Shown here: in pieces, positions 31,368 through 41,758 of the stretch
How the letters are laid out: each line of letters opens with the position of its first letter
How positions within the stretch are numbered: the stretch's first letter is position 1
Source: Geodermatophilus telluris
Lineage (GTDB): Bacteria; Actinomycetota; Actinomycetes; Mycobacteriales; Geodermatophilaceae
Direction: 5' to 3'
Assembly (NCBI RefSeq): GCF_900102745.1
Contig: NZ_FMZF01000006.1
Location: 217,559-281,558, forward strand
DNA: 64,000 nucleotides
Position numbers and translations under genes: made by a program
Notes under the pieces: model-generated
Seen by the model: only the letters and a program-made list of their open reading frames with translations
The model's database searches: none
Told to the model about the DNA's origin: nothing

Positions 31368-32228
31368 ACCGACCCGAAGTCCGCCTCCGAGGACCTGCCC
31401 CAGCTCGACCGGCCGGTGGTGGTGGTCGCGTTCGAGGGCTGGAACGACGCCGGGGACGCCGCGACCGGGGCGCTGGAGCACCTGGAGCTCATCTGGGACG
31501 CCACCCCCCTCGCGGCGCTCGACCCCGAGGACTACTACGACTTCCAGGTCAACCGGCCCACCGTCTCCCTGGTGGGCGGCATCAGCCGGCGCATCGAGTG
31601 GCCGACCACGCGCATCTCGGTGGCCCGCCCACCGGGCAGCGACCGCGACGTCGTGCTCATCCGCGGCATCGAGCCGAACATGCGCTGGCGCGGCTTCTGC
31701 GAGGAGCTCATCGAGCTGTGCCGCGAGCTCGACGTGCAGACCGTCGTGGCCCTGGGCGCGCTGCTGGCCGACACGCCGCACACCCGCCCCACCCCGGTCA
31801 CCGGATCGGCCTACGACGCCGAGTCCGCCGAGCGCTGGGGGCTGCAGACCTCCACCTACGAGGGGCCCACCGGCATCCTGGGCGTCTTCCAGGACGCCTG
31901 CGTGCAGGCCGGGCTGCCGGCGGTGAGCTTCTGGGCCGCCGTGCCGCACTACGTCTCCCAGCCGCCCTCGCCGCGGGCCACCGTGGCGCTGCTGCAGCGC
32001 GTCGAGGAGGTGCTCGAGGTCGCCGTGCCGCTCGGCGCGCTGCCCCAGCAGGCCGACGAGTGGGTGAAGACCGTCGACGAGATGGCCCAGGAGGACGCCG
32101 AGGTCGTCGAGTACGTCCGCTCGCTGGAGGAGCGGCAGACCGAGTCCGACCTGTCCCAGGCCGACGGCGACCAGATCGCCCGAGAGTTCGAGCGCTACCT
32201 GCGCCGCCGGGGCTCCTCCCCCAACTGA
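31365..32228 (+). CDS. PAC2-family protein
   Basis: This 287-residue protein of the PAC2 (proteasome assembly chaperone-like) family has [12 protein letters not shown] near the N-terminus and [14 protein letters not shown] in the middle. Actinobacterial members such as the Mycobacterium homologue beside metH are conserved, but their role is not established. The C-terminal 50 residues are acidic and probably helical. Its place next to metH matches the mycobacterial gene order. Confidence 0.85.
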   Translation: MTDPKSASEDLPQLDRPVVVVAFEGWNDAGDAATGALEHLELIWDATPLAALDPEDYYDFQVNRPTVSLVGGISRRIEWPTTRISVARPPGSDRDVVLIRGIEPNMRWRGFCEELIELCRELDVQTVVALGALLADTPHTRPTPVTGSAYDAESAERWGLQTSTYEGPTGILGVFQDACVQAGLPAVSFWAAVPHYVSQPPSPRATVALLQRVEEVLEVAVPLGALPQQADEWVKTVDEMAQEDAEVVEYVRSLEERQTESDLSQADGDQIAREFERYLRRRGSSPN

Positions 32229-32235
32229 GCCGGTC

Positions 32236-32265
32236 CCGGCCGCCGCGTCGTCGTGCGGCGGCCGG
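32236..32265 (+). terminator. Terminator after PAC2 gene
   Basis: CCGGCCGCCGC and GCGGCGGCCGG form a perfect 11-bp stem with an 8-nt loop, 7 nt after the stop codon. Confidence 0.75.
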
Positions 32266-32358
32266 TGTCCCGCGACAAGTTGGGGATAACGGTCGTGCCG
32301 GTGGTGGCGTCCCGGCTAGCGTGACCGCGACGGTCCCCGACCCCGCGACGGAGGCGGC

Positions 32359-33108
32359 GTGTCCATCCGGCACCGGCTGCGGCCCTTCGACGACCGCTCC
32401 CCGGCCCTGGACCGCTTCGGCGCGCTGCTCGGGCTGACCGCCGGTGCGCTGGTGACGCTGTCGCTGACCGGCGTGACCCCGGGCCGCGCGGGCACCTCGG
32501 AGTCGGTGGCCGAGGCCGTCGTCACCGTCTTCGTCGGCGCGGTGCTCCTGCTCGCGCTGCGCACCTCCGGGGTGTCCCGCCGCTGGCTGCACCCGGCCAC
32601 CGTCCTCGTCGGCCTGGCCGTGGCGGTCACCGTCGTCGGCGTCGTGCTGCGGCTGCCGGTCGTGGCCGAGGAGGCGGCCGGCGCGGACTCCGGCGCGGTG
32701 CCGGTGCTGTGGATCGTGCTGTCGGCGCTGGCGCCGGTGGTGGTCATCCGGCGGCTGCTGCACCACCACGAGGTGACGCTGCGGACGGTGCAGGGCGCGG
32801 TGGCGGCCTACCTGCTGATCGCGCTGGCGTTCTTCTTCGCCTTCCTCGGCGTCGAGTCCGCGGCCGGGGACTTCTTCGGCCGCCCCGAGCCGACGACGTC
32901 GTTCATGTACTTCAGCCTGTCGACCCTGACCACCACCGGGTACGGGGACCTGGCGGCCGTCTCCCGGGTGGGCCGGCTGCTGGCGACGACCGAGGCGCTG
33001 GTGGGCCAGGTCTTCCTGGTCACCTTCGTCGCCCTGCTGGTGGGGCTGCTCGCCGAGCGCTGGCGGGACCGCCGGTCGGCCGGGGGCGGGGACGCCGAGC
33101 GCCCCTGA
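32359..33108 (+). CDS. Potassium channel-family membrane protein
   Basis: This 249-residue protein has about six hydrophobic segments. Between the last two lies a pore loop with the K+ selectivity filter T-T-T-G-Y-G-D-L (about residues 192-199). It lacks the arginine-rich S4 of voltage-gated channels and has no cytosolic RCK domain, so gating is not evident. It probably assembles as a tetramer in the cytoplasmic membrane. A GTG start is used. Confidence 0.85.
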   Translation: MSIRHRLRPFDDRSPALDRFGALLGLTAGALVTLSLTGVTPGRAGTSESVAEAVVTVFVGAVLLLALRTSGVSRRWLHPATVLVGLAVAVTVVGVVLRLPVVAEEAAGADSGAVPVLWIVLSALAPVVVIRRLLHHHEVTLRTVQGAVAAYLLIALAFFFAFLGVESAAGDFFGRPEPTTSFMYFSLSTLTTTGYGDLAAVSRVGRLLATTEALVGQVFLVTFVALLVGLLAERWRDRRSAGGGDAERP

Positions 33109-33114
33109 GCCCCC

Positions 33115-33160
33115 TCCCGGGGCGTTCCTCGTCCTCCCGGGGTCCGGCAGCGCCCCGGGA
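33115..33160. terminator. Hairpin between channel and dgt genes
   Basis: TCCCGGGGCG (33115-33124) and CGCCCCGGGA (33151-33160) are perfectly complementary with a 26-nt loop. They lie between convergent stop codons. Confidence 0.5.
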
Positions 33161-33194
33161 CACCGGAGAACACCCCGGGAGCGACGACGCGCGA

Positions 33195-34250
33195 TCAGGT
33201 GCGCAGCAGCGGGGTCATGCGGGCCGCGGCGTCGTCGCCGAAGAGCCGGTCGTGGGTGGCCAGCGCGAACCGGTCGGTCATCCCCGACACGTGGTCGACG
33301 ACCTGGGTCACCAGGTCGGCCTCGGTGTCGCGGTAGGTGTCCGGGATGAGCCCGGGGTGGGCCAGGTGGTGGTCGACCAGCCGCCGGATGACGTCGACGG
33401 CCAGCTGCTTCTGCCCCGCGGCGGTCTCGGACACGTACACCCGCGCGAACATGAACGCCCGCAACTCGTGCATCGCCGCCAGCGGCCCGGGGGCCATCAC
33501 CACCGCTCCCCCGTCGGCCAGCGACCCGGCGACGACGGCGTCGACCATCGCCCCGACCATCGCGCTGCCCGGCTCGCCGAAGGCCGCGCGCGCGACCGCG
33601 GGCAGGTCACCGGGCCGCAGCACCCCGGCGCGGACGGCGTCGAGCGCGTCGTGGGACAGGTAGGCGATCCGGTCGGCGTACCGCACGCACTCGCCCTCCC
33701 GGGTGGCCGGCGGCGGGCTGATCTTCCAGCTGTGCGCGCGGATGCCGTCGCGCACCTCCCAGGTGAGGTTGAGCCGCTCGAGCACCTCGACGATCCGCAC
33801 GCCCTGCGCCGCGTGGTGCCAGCCGCCGGGGACGTAGGGGTCGAAGGCGTCCTCGCCGATGTGCCCGAACGGCGAGTGCCCGACGTCGTGGCCGAGCGCG
33901 ATCGCCTCGGCCAGCGTCTCGTTGAGGCCCAGCGCCCGGGCGATCGCGCGGGCCACCTGGGTGACCTGCAGCGTGTGGGTGAGCCGGGTGACGAAGTGGT
34001 CGCCGTCGGGGTTGAGGAAGACCTGCGTCTTGTGCTTGAGCCGGCGGAAGGCCTTGGCGTGCAGGATCCGGTCGCGGTCGCGCTCGTAGGCGGTGCGCAG
34101 CCGGTCCTCGGGCTCGGCGACGGCGCGGCCGCGGGTGGCCACCGAGCGCGCCGCGGCCGGGGCGAGCCCGGACTCCTCCGCCTCACGCGCGGCGCGACCG
34201 GTGAGCCGGAACCCCTCGGCCGGGGCGCCGTCCCGGGACCCGCCGGGCAT
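33195..34250 (-). CDS. dgt: dGTP triphosphohydrolase-like HD protein
   Basis: Dgt-type enzymes hydrolyse dNTPs to nucleoside and triphosphate. The 351-residue protein has the HD-domain ligands in R-L-T-H-T-L-Q-V, L-G-H-D-V-G-H-S-P-F-G-H and D-R-I-A-Y-L-S-H-D, and a Dgt-type F-R-R-L-K-H-K-T-Q-V segment. The ATG at 34250 shares one base with the mshC stop (TGATG), so translation is coupled to mshC. In many actinobacteria dgt lies near dnaG instead; this location is less usual. Confidence 0.9.
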   Translation of the reverse strand: MPGGSRDGAPAEGFRLTGRAAREAEESGLAPAAARSVATRGRAVAEPEDRLRTAYERDRDRILHAKAFRRLKHKTQVFLNPDGDHFVTRLTHTLQVTQVARAIARALGLNETLAEAIALGHDVGHSPFGHIGEDAFDPYVPGGWHHAAQGVRIVEVLERLNLTWEVRDGIRAHSWKISPPPATREGECVRYADRIAYLSHDALDAVRAGVLRPGDLPAVARAAFGEPGSAMVGAMVDAVVAGSLADGGAVVMAPGPLAAMHELRAFMFARVYVSETAAGQKQLAVDVIRRLVDHHLAHPGLIPDTYRDTEADLVTQVVDHVSGMTDRFALATHDRLFGDDAAARMTPLLRT

Positions 34251-35554
34251 CAGCCGTCCTGCAGCGCAGCGCCGAAGAGGTCGATGCCCAGCAGGGCGTC
34301 GACGGCGTCGGCCACGACGGCCGGGGCGCCGTCCTCGGTGTCGCCGTCGCCGGTGCCCGTGCCGTCCCCGGTGCCGCGGAGGGTGGCCGCGGCCCAGGCG
34401 TCGACGACGGCGATGGCGCCGGGGCTGTCGAGGTCGTCGGCCAGGCGCTCGCGCAGGCCGGCCAGCACCGGCGCGGCCGGGGCGCCGGTGTCGCGGACGA
34501 CGGCACGCCGCCAGGTGGCCAGCCGGCTCTCCGCGGTGGTCAGCAGGTCGGCGGTCCAGGCGCGGTCGGTGCGGTAGTGGCCCGACAGCAGGGCCAGCCG
34601 GATGGCCATCGGGTCGACGCCCCCGCCGCGCAGCTTGGAGACGAACACCAGGTTGCCCCGGCTCTTGCTCATCTTCTCGCCGTCCAGGCCGATCATCGCC
34701 GCGTGCACGTAGGCCCGGGCGAAGGGCAGCTTCTCCCCCGTCGCCGCGGCGGTGAGCGCCTCGGCGTGGACGGCGGAGTACTCGTGGTGCGGGAAGACCA
34801 GGTCGCTGCCGCCGCCCTGCACGTCGAAGCCCATGCCGATGGTGTCCAGCGCGATCGCCGCGCACTCGATGTGCCAGCCGGGCCGGCCGGCGGTGCCGCG
34901 CGGGCCGGGCCAGGACGGCTCGCCCTCGCGGTGGCCGCGCCACAGCAGCGGGTCGAGCCGGTTGCGCTTCCCCGGGCGGTCGGGGTCGCCGCCGCGCTCG
35001 GCCGAGAGCGCCAGCATGGTGGCCTCGTCGTAGCCGGACTCCTCGCCGAAGCCGGGCGCCTGCGCGACGTCGTGGTAGACGTCGCCGGTGCCGTCGTCGA
35101 GCACGTAGGCCAGGCCCTCGTCGAGCAGGGTCTCCACGTGCACGACGATCCGCGGGATGGTCGCCACCGCGCCCACGTAGTCGTCGGGCGGCAGCACCCG
35201 CAACGCCGTCATGTCCTCCCGGAAGAGGGCGGTCTCGCGCATCGCGAGCACCACCCAGTCCTCGCCGTCGCGCTCGGCGCGCTCGAGCAGCGGGTCGTCG
35301 ACGTCGGTGACGTTCTGCACGTAGTGCACGCCGTGGCCGGCGTCCCGCCACACCCGGTTGACCAGGTCGAAGGCGAGGTAGGTGGCGGCGTGGCCGAGGT
35401 GGGTGGCGTCGTAGGGGGTGATCCCGCAGACGTACATCCGCGCGACCCGGTCGGGCGTGGTGGCCACGACCTCCCCCCGGGCGGTGTCGAACAACCGGAG
35501 GACCGGGCCGGGGCCCGGCAGGGTCGGCAGGAGCGGGGCGGGCCAGGCGAGCAC
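34250..35554 (-). CDS. mshC: Cysteine:GlcN-Ins ligase (mycothiol biosynthesis)
   Basis: MshC joins cysteine to glucosaminyl-inositol using ATP in mycothiol synthesis. The 434-residue protein looks like cysteinyl-tRNA synthetase (H-L-G-H-A-A-T-Y-L in place of HIGH, K-M-S-K-S). Its short length, lack of the tRNA-binding C-terminus and N-terminal L-A-W-P-A-P...L-R-L-F-D-T segment are MshC features. Zinc ligands include the Cys of Y-V-C-G-I-T-P and W-H-I-E-C. A Gly/Thr/Asp-rich insert (around [10 protein letters not shown]) lies near the C-terminus. It precedes dgt with a one-base overlap. Confidence 0.93.
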   Translation of the reverse strand: MLAWPAPLLPTLPGPGPVLRLFDTARGEVVATTPDRVARMYVCGITPYDATHLGHAATYLAFDLVNRVWRDAGHGVHYVQNVTDVDDPLLERAERDGEDWVVLAMRETALFREDMTALRVLPPDDYVGAVATIPRIVVHVETLLDEGLAYVLDDGTGDVYHDVAQAPGFGEESGYDEATMLALSAERGGDPDRPGKRNRLDPLLWRGHREGEPSWPGPRGTAGRPGWHIECAAIALDTIGMGFDVQGGGSDLVFPHHEYSAVHAEALTAAATGEKLPFARAYVHAAMIGLDGEKMSKSRGNLVFVSKLRGGGVDPMAIRLALLSGHYRTDRAWTADLLTTAESRLATWRRAVVRDTGAPAAPVLAGLRERLADDLDSPGAIAVVDAWAAATLRGTGDGTGTGDGDTEDGAPAVVADAVDALLGIDLFGAALQDG

Positions 35555-35594
35555 GACACCGAGCCTAGTTGCGTGGCCCGCCCCACCCCGCGGA

Positions 35595-35616
35595 CGCCGC
35601 CCCACCGGGGACGGCG
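35595..35616 (-). terminator. Terminator after glpK
   Basis: Read on either strand, CGCCG-CCCC-ACC-GGGG-A-CGGCG forms a 9-bp stem with one bulged base. It lies between the glpK stop and the mshC start and should end the glycerol transcript before mshC. Confidence 0.55.
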
Positions 35617-35631
35617 CCCGTGGGGGACCGC

Positions 35632-37152
35632 TCAGGCGTCGTCGTCGTCGTCGACCCAGTCCAGCGTGCGGGCGACGGCCTTCTGCCACTTGCGGTAGTA
35701 GCGGTCGCGCGTGCCGGCCTCCATGACCGGCGACCACCGCTTGTCCTCGGCCCACTGGCTGGTCAGCTCGTCCTCGTCGGCCCAGAAGCCGACCGCGAGG
35801 CCGGCGGCGTAGGCCGCGCCGAGCGCCGTCGTCTCGGCGATCTGCGGCCGGACGACGTCGACGCCGAGGACGTCGGCCTGGAACTGCATGAGCAGCTCGT
35901 TGACCACCATGCCGCCGTCGACGCGCAGCTCGGTGAGGTCGACGCCGGAGTCGGCGTTCATCGCCTCGACCACCTCGCGCGTCTGGTAGGCGGTGGCCTC
36001 CAGGACGGCGCGGGCCAGGTGACCGCGGTTGACGTAGCGGGTCAGCCCGACCAGCGCGCCGCGGGCGTCGGAGCGCCAGTGCGGGGCGAACAGGCCGGAG
36101 AAGGCGGGCACGAAGTAGGCCCCGCCGTTGTCCTCCACCGAGCGCGCCACCGCCTCGATCTCGCCGGCGCCGCCGATGAGCCGCAGGTTGTCGCGCACCC
36201 ACTGCACCAGCGAGCCGGTGACGGCGATGGAGCCCTCGAGGGCGTAGACCGGCTTGCGGTCGCCGATCTTGTAGCAGACCGTCGTCAGCAGGCCGTTCTT
36301 CGACGACACCGCCTCCTCGCCGGTGTTGAGCAGCAGGAAGTTGCCGGTGCCGTAGGTGTTCTTGGCCATGCCGGGCGAGAAGCAGACCTGCCCGAAGGTG
36401 GCCGCCTGCTGGTCGCCCAGCGAGCCGGCGATCTTCACGCCCGCGAGCGCGCCGGCCTTGCGGCCCTCGCCGTAGACCTCGGAGTTGGAGCGGATCTCCG
36501 GCAGCATCGACACCGGGATGCGCATGTCCGCGGCGATCGACTCGTCCCAGGCCAGGGTCCGGTAGTCCATGAGCATCGTCCGCGAGGCGTTGCTGACGTC
36601 GGTGATGTGCTGACCGCCGTCGGTCCCGCCGGTCATGTGCCACAGCAGCCAGCAGTCGATCGTGCCCATGAGCAGGTCACCGCGCTCGGCCCGGTCGCGG
36701 GCGCCCTCGACGTTGTCGAGGATCCAGGTCACCTTGGGCCCGGCGAAGTAGGTGGCCAGCGGCAGGCCGACCTTCTCCTTGTACCGGTCGGCGCCGCCGC
36801 CGAGCTCGCCGAGCTCGGTGACGATGCGGTCGGTGCGGGTGTCCTGCCAGACGATGGCGTTGTAGACCGGCTCGCCGGTGTGCCGGTCCCAGACGACGGT
36901 GGTCTCGCGCTGGTTGGTCAGGCCGACGGCGGCGAGGTCGGCGCCGGTCAGGTCGGCGCGGGCCAGCGCCTGGCCGACCACCTCGCGGACGTTGGCCCAG
37001 ATCTCGACCGGGTCGTGCTCCACCCAGCCGGCGCGCGGGAAGATCTGCTGGTGCTCCTTCTGGCCGACGGCCACGACGGCGCCGTCGTGGTCGAAGACCA
37101 TGCAGCGGGTGCTGGTGGTGCCCTGGTCGATGGCGGCGATGTACTGGCTCAC
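35632..37152 (-). CDS. glpK: Glycerol kinase
   Basis: GlpK phosphorylates glycerol to sn-glycerol 3-phosphate. The 506-residue FGGY kinase begins [15 protein letters not shown]. It contains [19 protein letters not shown] and G-G-M-V-V-N in the usual order. The last residues are a run of aspartates (W-V-D-D-D-D-D-A). The GTG start at 37152 has a GGAGG site. It lies 59 nt downstream of glpF and is probably on the same transcript. Confidence 0.96.
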   Translation of the reverse strand: MSQYIAAIDQGTTSTRCMVFDHDGAVVAVGQKEHQQIFPRAGWVEHDPVEIWANVREVVGQALARADLTGADLAAVGLTNQRETTVVWDRHTGEPVYNAIVWQDTRTDRIVTELGELGGGADRYKEKVGLPLATYFAGPKVTWILDNVEGARDRAERGDLLMGTIDCWLLWHMTGGTDGGQHITDVSNASRTMLMDYRTLAWDESIAADMRIPVSMLPEIRSNSEVYGEGRKAGALAGVKIAGSLGDQQAATFGQVCFSPGMAKNTYGTGNFLLLNTGEEAVSSKNGLLTTVCYKIGDRKPVYALEGSIAVTGSLVQWVRDNLRLIGGAGEIEAVARSVEDNGGAYFVPAFSGLFAPHWRSDARGALVGLTRYVNRGHLARAVLEATAYQTREVVEAMNADSGVDLTELRVDGGMVVNELLMQFQADVLGVDVVRPQIAETTALGAAYAAGLAVGFWADEDELTSQWAEDKRWSPVMEAGTRDRYYRKWQKAVARTLDWVDDDDDA

Positions 37153-37211
37153 GGGGACCTCCGGGTGCGTCGTTGCAGGTGGGGGTGCGGGACGGGGAGA
37201 GCGGGCGCGGG

Positions 37212-37937
37212 TCAGAAGACCTGGGAGAGCAGGCCGGCGAGGACACCGCCGAGGACGGGGCCGACCACCGGGACCCACGAGTAGCCCCAGTCGCTGCCCT
37301 TCTTGCCGCGGATGGGCAGCACGGCGTGCGCGATGCGCGGGCCGAGGTCGCGGGCGGGGTTGATGGCGTAGCCGGTGGGCCCGCCGAGCGAGGCGCCGAT
37401 GCCGACGACCAGCAGGGCGACCGCGAGCGGGCCGATCTCGGTGGGGGTGTTGCCGAACTTGAGGATCACGTAGACCAGCACGAAGGTGCCGATGAGCTCG
37501 GTGACGGTGTTCCACGCCGGCCGGCGGATCGCCGGTGCGGTGGAGAACGTCGCCAGCACCTCGCCGGGATCCGGGTGGGCGGTGTAGTGCTCGTGGTAGG
37601 CCAGCCAGGCCACGACCGCGCCGAGGAAGGCACCGACGAACTCGCCGGCGAAGTAGACCAGCGTGCTGCCGAACGTGACGTCGACCCCGGGGGCGTACTC
37701 GTCGGCGCCCGAGGCCCACAGGCCCAGGGTGACCGCCGGGTTGAGGTGGGCGCCGCTGCGGTAGCCGGCGTAGACGCCGATGAAGACCGCCAGGCCCCAG
37801 CCGAAGTTGATCAGCAGCCAGTCGGCGCCGCGGCCCTTCGACTCGGTGAGCAGGACGTTCGCGACGACGCCGACGCCGCCGAGCAGCAGCAGTCCGGTGC
37901 CGAGCACCTCGGAGAAGAAGACGGAGACCAGTGACAC
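37212..37937 (-). CDS. glpF: Glycerol facilitator (MIP/aquaporin family)
   Basis: This 241-residue membrane channel has six transmembrane segments and the two pore motifs H-L-N-P-A-V-T and I-N-P-A-R-D. The second is followed by Asp, as in glycerol-conducting aquaglyceroporins. It supplies glycerol to GlpK. The GTG start at 37937 follows an AGAGAGG-type site. Hairpins in the 147-nt gap after glpD suggest that glpF-glpK are partly uncoupled from glpD. Confidence 0.92.
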   Translation of the reverse strand: MSLVSVFFSEVLGTGLLLLGGVGVVANVLLTESKGRGADWLLINFGWGLAVFIGVYAGYRSGAHLNPAVTLGLWASGADEYAPGVDVTFGSTLVYFAGEFVGAFLGAVVAWLAYHEHYTAHPDPGEVLATFSTAPAIRRPAWNTVTELIGTFVLVYVILKFGNTPTEIGPLAVALLVVGIGASLGGPTGYAINPARDLGPRIAHAVLPIRGKKGSDWGYSWVPVVGPVLGGVLAGLLSQVF

Positions 37938-37973
37938 GCCAGGGACCTCTCTGTCCGGTTGTGCCGTACGGGG

Positions 37974-37994
37974 GCCCGCCCGGTCCGGGCGGGG
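37974..37994 (-). terminator. Small hairpin upstream of glpF
   Basis: CCCGCCCG and CGGGCGGG flank a short spacer in the glpD-glpF gap. It may attenuate read-through or belong to the glpF leader. Confidence 0.35.
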
Positions 37995-38050
37995 TCGTGC
38001 GGGATCTGCGTGCTCCTCCTCTCGCGGGCTCGCGGTCGACGGGGTGGGGC

Positions 38051-38080
38051 GGGGCCGGCCGCGGGGTCCCGGCCGGCCCC
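38051..38080 (-). terminator. Terminator after glpD
   Basis: GGGGCCGGCC and GGCCGGCCCC form a perfect 10-bp stem with a 10-nt loop, ending 4 nt from the glpD stop codon. Confidence 0.65.
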
Positions 38081-38084
38081 GGGC

Positions 38085-39836
38085 TCAGGAGGCGTCGGCG
38101 AAGGGCCGGATCTCCGGCGCCTGCAGCCGGGCGGCCTCGGCGGAGCTGTCGTCGGGCATGACCTCGGCGGCGCGCTCGGCCTCGACGCGGGCGAGGTAGC
38201 TCGACACCTCGCGCTCGAGCTGCGCGTCGTCCCAGCCCAGCGGCCCGGCCATGAGCTGCGCGGCCGCGCGCGCCGACGCCGTCCCCCGGTCGGCCTGCTC
38301 GTAGGACAGCCGGGTGCGCCGGGTGAGGACGTCCTCCAGGTGCAGCGCACCCTCGGCGGTGACGGCGTAGACGACCTCGGCGCGCAGGTAGTCCGGGGCG
38401 CCCTCGAGCGGCCGGCCGAGGTCGGGGTCGGCGTCGACCAGGGCCAGGACCTCGTCGACGAGGCTGCCGTAGCGGTCGAGCAGGTGCTCCACGCGCGTCT
38501 CGGTCCACCCGTGCGCGGCGGCGAGGTGGGCCTTGCGGTTCCAGCGCACCTGGTACCCGTCGGCGCCGACCAGGGGCAGCTCCTCGGTGAGCGAGGCCGG
38601 CACCGGCGCGGCCGGGTCCTCCCCCGGTGCGCGGTCGGCCAGCGCCATGTCGACGACGTCGCGGGCCATGACCCGGTAGGTCGTGTACTTGCCCCCGGCG
38701 ATGACGGTCAGCCCCGGCCGGACGGTGGCCACGGTGTGCTCGCGGGAGACCTTGGTGGTCGAGCCGCTGCCGTCGTCGACCGGCTGCAGCAGGGGGCGCA
38801 GGCCGGTGTAGACGCCGAGGACGTCGTCGCGGGTGAGCGGCCGCTGGAGGACGGCGTTGGCGTGCTCGAGCAGGTAGTCCACGTCGGCCGAGGAGGCGAC
38901 CGGGTGGTCCTTGGCCAGGTCCCAGGGGGTGTCGGTCGTGCCGATCACCCAGTGGGTGGGCCACGGGATGATGAACAGCACGCTCTTCTCGGTGCGCAGG
39001 ATGAACCCGTCCTCACCGGCGATGGCCGACCGCGGGACGGCGATGTGCACGCCCTTGGAGGCGCGCACGGTCAGGCCCTGGGCGCGGAAGAGCTCCTGGG
39101 TGTGGTCGGTCCACACGCCGGTGGCGCCGACGACGTGGCGGGCGCGGATGGTGAGCTCGCGGCCGGTCTCGAGGTCCACGGCCCGCACGCCGGCGACCCG
39201 GCCGTCCTCCTCGAGGTAGCCGGTCACCTGGGTGCGGCTGGCGGCGAGCGCGCCGTGGCCGACGGCGGTGCGCACGAGCACCTGGACCAGCCGGGCGTCG
39301 TCGACCTTGGCGTCCCAGTAGCGGATCGCGCCGATGGCGGCGTCCTCGCGCAGGGAGGGGGCGACCCGGCGCAGCGACCGCTTGGACAGGTGCCGGTGCA
39401 GCGGGACGCCGCGGCCGCCGACGCGCCCGAGCAGCCCGCCGAGGGTGTCGTAGAGGGCGATGCCGGCGCCGATGTAGACCCGCTCCCACAGCCGGTGGCG
39501 GATCGGGTACAGGAAGGGCACCGGGTGCACCAGGTGCGGGGCGAGCCGGCCGACGAGCAGGCCGCGCTCGTGCAGCGCCTCGCGGACCAGCGCGAAGTCG
39601 AGCATCTCCAGGTAGCGCAGGCCGCCGTGGACGAGCTTGCTGGCCCGGCTGGAGGTGCCCGAGGCCCAGTCGCGCTGCTCGAGCAGGCCGGCGGTCAGGC
39701 CGCGGCTGGCCGCGTCCAGGGCGGCTCCGGCACCGGTGACACCACCTCCGATCACCAGGACGTCGAGGACCTGCGAGGACATGCGGTCGAGTGCGTCGGA
39801 ACGGTTCTGCAGGGACAGGGCGGTGGGCACGGGCAC
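38085..39836 (-). CDS. glpD: Aerobic glycerol-3-phosphate dehydrogenase (FAD)
   Basis: GlpD oxidises glycerol 3-phosphate to dihydroxyacetone phosphate and passes electrons to quinone. The 583-residue protein has the FAD-binding [17 protein letters not shown] motif near residue 30. A family L-V-H-G-G-L-R-Y-L region and a C-terminal DAO_C domain follow. A GTG start at 39836 is used; a second GTG two codons later is possible. It is divergent from a SorC-type regulator whose operator lies about 90 bp upstream. Confidence 0.95.
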   Translation of the reverse strand: MPVPTALSLQNRSDALDRMSSQVLDVLVIGGGVTGAGAALDAASRGLTAGLLEQRDWASGTSSRASKLVHGGLRYLEMLDFALVREALHERGLLVGRLAPHLVHPVPFLYPIRHRLWERVYIGAGIALYDTLGGLLGRVGGRGVPLHRHLSKRSLRRVAPSLREDAAIGAIRYWDAKVDDARLVQVLVRTAVGHGALAASRTQVTGYLEEDGRVAGVRAVDLETGRELTIRARHVVGATGVWTDHTQELFRAQGLTVRASKGVHIAVPRSAIAGEDGFILRTEKSVLFIIPWPTHWVIGTTDTPWDLAKDHPVASSADVDYLLEHANAVLQRPLTRDDVLGVYTGLRPLLQPVDDGSGSTTKVSREHTVATVRPGLTVIAGGKYTTYRVMARDVVDMALADRAPGEDPAAPVPASLTEELPLVGADGYQVRWNRKAHLAAAHGWTETRVEHLLDRYGSLVDEVLALVDADPDLGRPLEGAPDYLRAEVVYAVTAEGALHLEDVLTRRTRLSYEQADRGTASARAAAQLMAGPLGWDDAQLEREVSSYLARVEAERAAEVMPDDSSAEAARLQAPEIRPFADAS

Positions 39837-39925
39837 TCCCGGGAGGTGTGCTGGTCACCGACGGGGGGCCGCCGGTGCGCTGAACAGTCCAGAGCCTGCC
39901 GCGCTCGCGCCGCCAGATCAGCTCC

Positions 39926-39941
39926 GTGCACGCATGTGCAC
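39926..39941. promoter_or_regulatory. Palindromic operator in glpD/regulator intergenic region
   Basis: GTGCAC-GCAT-GTGCAC is an inverted repeat of a self-complementary hexamer, 90 bp before glpD and 53 bp before the regulator start. A second copy with the same spacing, GTGCAC-GGAC-GTGCAG, lies inside the regulator gene at 40156-40171. Binding by the divergent SorC-type protein is the simplest reading. Confidence 0.55.
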
Positions 39942-39993
39942 GCGCGGACTACCGTCGTCGACGGCGGCGGACCGCGCGGAGGGAGGGGCCGGG

Positions 39994-41019
39994 ATGACAC
40001 CCGACGACCGGGTCGAACGGGTCGCCCGGAGGTTCTGGCTGGACAGGGCCACGATGGAGACGATCGCGAACGAGGAGGGCGTCTCCCGGTCGACGATCTC
40101 CCGCGCCCTGGACACCGCCCGGGCGACCGGTGTCGTCAGCATCACGGTCAACCCCGTGCACGGACGTGCAGCCGCGATGGCCGCGGAGCTCGGTCGCCGG
40201 CACGGCATCGCGGCCCGCGTGGTGCCCGTCCCGGACGACGCGCCGGGTCCCGCGCGGCTGCAGGCGGTCGCGGCCGAGACCGCCGTGCTGCTCGACGCGG
40301 TCGTGGACACCGGCACCACCCTGGGCCTGGCGTGGGGCACCACGACCAGCGCGGTGGGGCAGCACCTGCGCGCCCGCCCGCTGCGCGACGCGCACGTCGT
40401 CCAGCTCAACGGGGCGATGAACACCCACAGCAGCGGCGTCGGCTACGGCAGCGACGTCCTGGGCCGGTTCGGCACCGCGTGGGACGCGCGGGTGCACCAC
40501 TTCCCGGTGCCGGCGTTCTTCGACCGGCCCGAGACGCGCCAGGCGATGTGGCGGGAGCGCAGCGTGCGCCGGGTGCTCGACCTGCAGCAGGGCGCCGGCG
40601 TCGCGCTCTTCGGCATCGGCGCGATGACCGGGGCGGTGCCCTCCCGGGTGCACACGGAGGGGTACCTGACGCCCGGCGACCGGGCCGACCTGGTCGCCGC
40701 CGGCGTCGTCGGCGACGTCTGCACGGTCTTCCTGCGCGCCGACGGCTCCTGGGAGGGGATCCCGCTCAACGCCCGCACCAGCGGGCTGCTGCCCCCGGTG
40801 CTGCGCCGGATCCCCCGGCGGGTGTGCGCGGTCGCCGGCGACGACAAGGTCGCCGGTCTCGTCGCCGCGCTGGCCGCCGGGCTGGTGACCGACCTGGTGC
40901 TCGACTCGCGGGCGGCCCAGGAGCTGCTGACCTCCCGTCCGCCGACCCGGCCCGCGCCGCTGTGGCGGCCGCCGTCGGGCCACCCGCCGCCGACCGGCGC
41001 TAGCGTCCGGGGCACCTGA
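39994..41019 (+). CDS. SorC/DeoR-type sugar-binding transcriptional regulator
   Basis: This 341-residue protein has an N-terminal helix-turn-helix (about residues 20-45, I-A-N-E-E-G-V-S-R-S-T-I-S-R-A). A C-terminal SorC effector domain (about 60-315) has D-T-G-T-T-L-G-L-A-W-G-T. The family binds phosphorylated sugars or polyols. Divergence from glpD and a shared palindrome make it the likely regulator of the glycerol genes, with glycerol 3-phosphate a plausible effector. The ATG at 39994 follows GGGAGGGGCC. The tail is Pro-rich. Confidence 0.85.
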   Translation: MTPDDRVERVARRFWLDRATMETIANEEGVSRSTISRALDTARATGVVSITVNPVHGRAAAMAAELGRRHGIAARVVPVPDDAPGPARLQAVAAETAVLLDAVVDTGTTLGLAWGTTTSAVGQHLRARPLRDAHVVQLNGAMNTHSSGVGYGSDVLGRFGTAWDARVHHFPVPAFFDRPETRQAMWRERSVRRVLDLQQGAGVALFGIGAMTGAVPSRVHTEGYLTPGDRADLVAAGVVGDVCTVFLRADGSWEGIPLNARTSGLLPPVLRRIPRRVCAVAGDDKVAGLVAALAAGLVTDLVLDSRAAQELLTSRPPTRPAPLWRPPSGHPPPTGASVRGT

Positions 41020-41035
41020 CCCCGGGGAGGTCGCC

Positions 41036-41758
41036 GTGGAGCCGTCCGCCTACCTGCCGGCGCTGCGCCGGGCCGACGCCCGGTTCGCCGACGCCGCCGC
41101 CGAGGCCGTGCTGAGCGCGGGCTGGCGCGCCGCGGTGCCCGGCTGCCCCGGGTGGACGCTGTCGGACCTGGTCTGGCACCTGGGCGAGGTGCAGCACTTC
41201 TGGGCGTGGGTGGTGCGCACCCGCGCGCCGCACCCCGGCGGCTACGACGGCCCGCACCGGCGGCCCGACGACGAGCTGCTGGGCTGGTCGGCCGGGCAGT
41301 CGGCGGAGCTGGAGGTCGCGCTGGCCGCCGCCGACCCCGCCGAGCGGGTGTGGACCTGGGCGCCCCGGCAGGACGTCGGCTTCGTGCTGCGCCGGCAGGT
41401 GCACGAGGCCGTCGTGCACACCGTCGACGTGGAGCAGGTGCTCGGCGACGTCCGGCCGGTCCCGCCCGAGGTCGGCCTCGACGGCGTCGACGAGTGGCTG
41501 GAGGTCGTGGTGCCCGGCGTCTTCCCCGACGGGCCGCCGGAGGGCGCCCACCCGGTGGTGCTGCACGCGATCGACGCCGGGGAGGAGCGGACGCTGTTCG
41601 CCGGCAGCCGCCCGCAGCCGGTGGCCACGCTGCGCGGCACGGCCGGCGACCTGCTGCTGGCCTGCTGGCGCCGGGTGCCGCTGGAGGTGCTCACCGTGGA
41701 CGGCGACGGCCTGCAGGCGGCGGCGATGATCGACCTGGTGCGCCTCGACGCGCCCTAG
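41036..41758 (+). CDS. Mycothiol-dependent maleylpyruvate isomerase-family protein
   Basis: This 240-residue protein has an N-terminal MDMPI (DinB-like four-helix) domain with metal-ligand candidates His48 (D-L-V-W-H-L-G), Glu124 and His128 (H-E-A-V-V-H-T-V-D). A C-terminal SCP2-like half follows. Family members use mycothiol as thiol cofactor, which fits the mshC gene nearby, but the substrate is unknown. The GTG start has a GGGGAGG site that partly overlaps a small hairpin around the preceding stop. Its own stop overlaps the convergent VOC gene. Confidence 0.82.
   Translation: MEPSAYLPALRRADARFADAAAEAVLSAGWRAAVPGCPGWTLSDLVWHLGEVQHFWAWVVRTRAPHPGGYDGPHRRPDDELLGWSAGQSAELEVALAAADPAERVWTWAPRQDVGFVLRRQVHEAVVHTVDVEQVLGDVRPVPPEVGLDGVDEWLEVVVPGVFPDGPPEGAHPVVLHAIDAGEERTLFAGSRPQPVATLRGTAGDLLLACWRRVPLEVLTVDGDGLQAAAMIDLVRLDAP

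Noticed and set aside
34250-35554. Cysteinyl-tRNA synthetase (cysS)
   Set aside because: The protein is too short, lacks the tRNA-binding C-terminal part and has the MshC-type N-terminus; mshC fits better.
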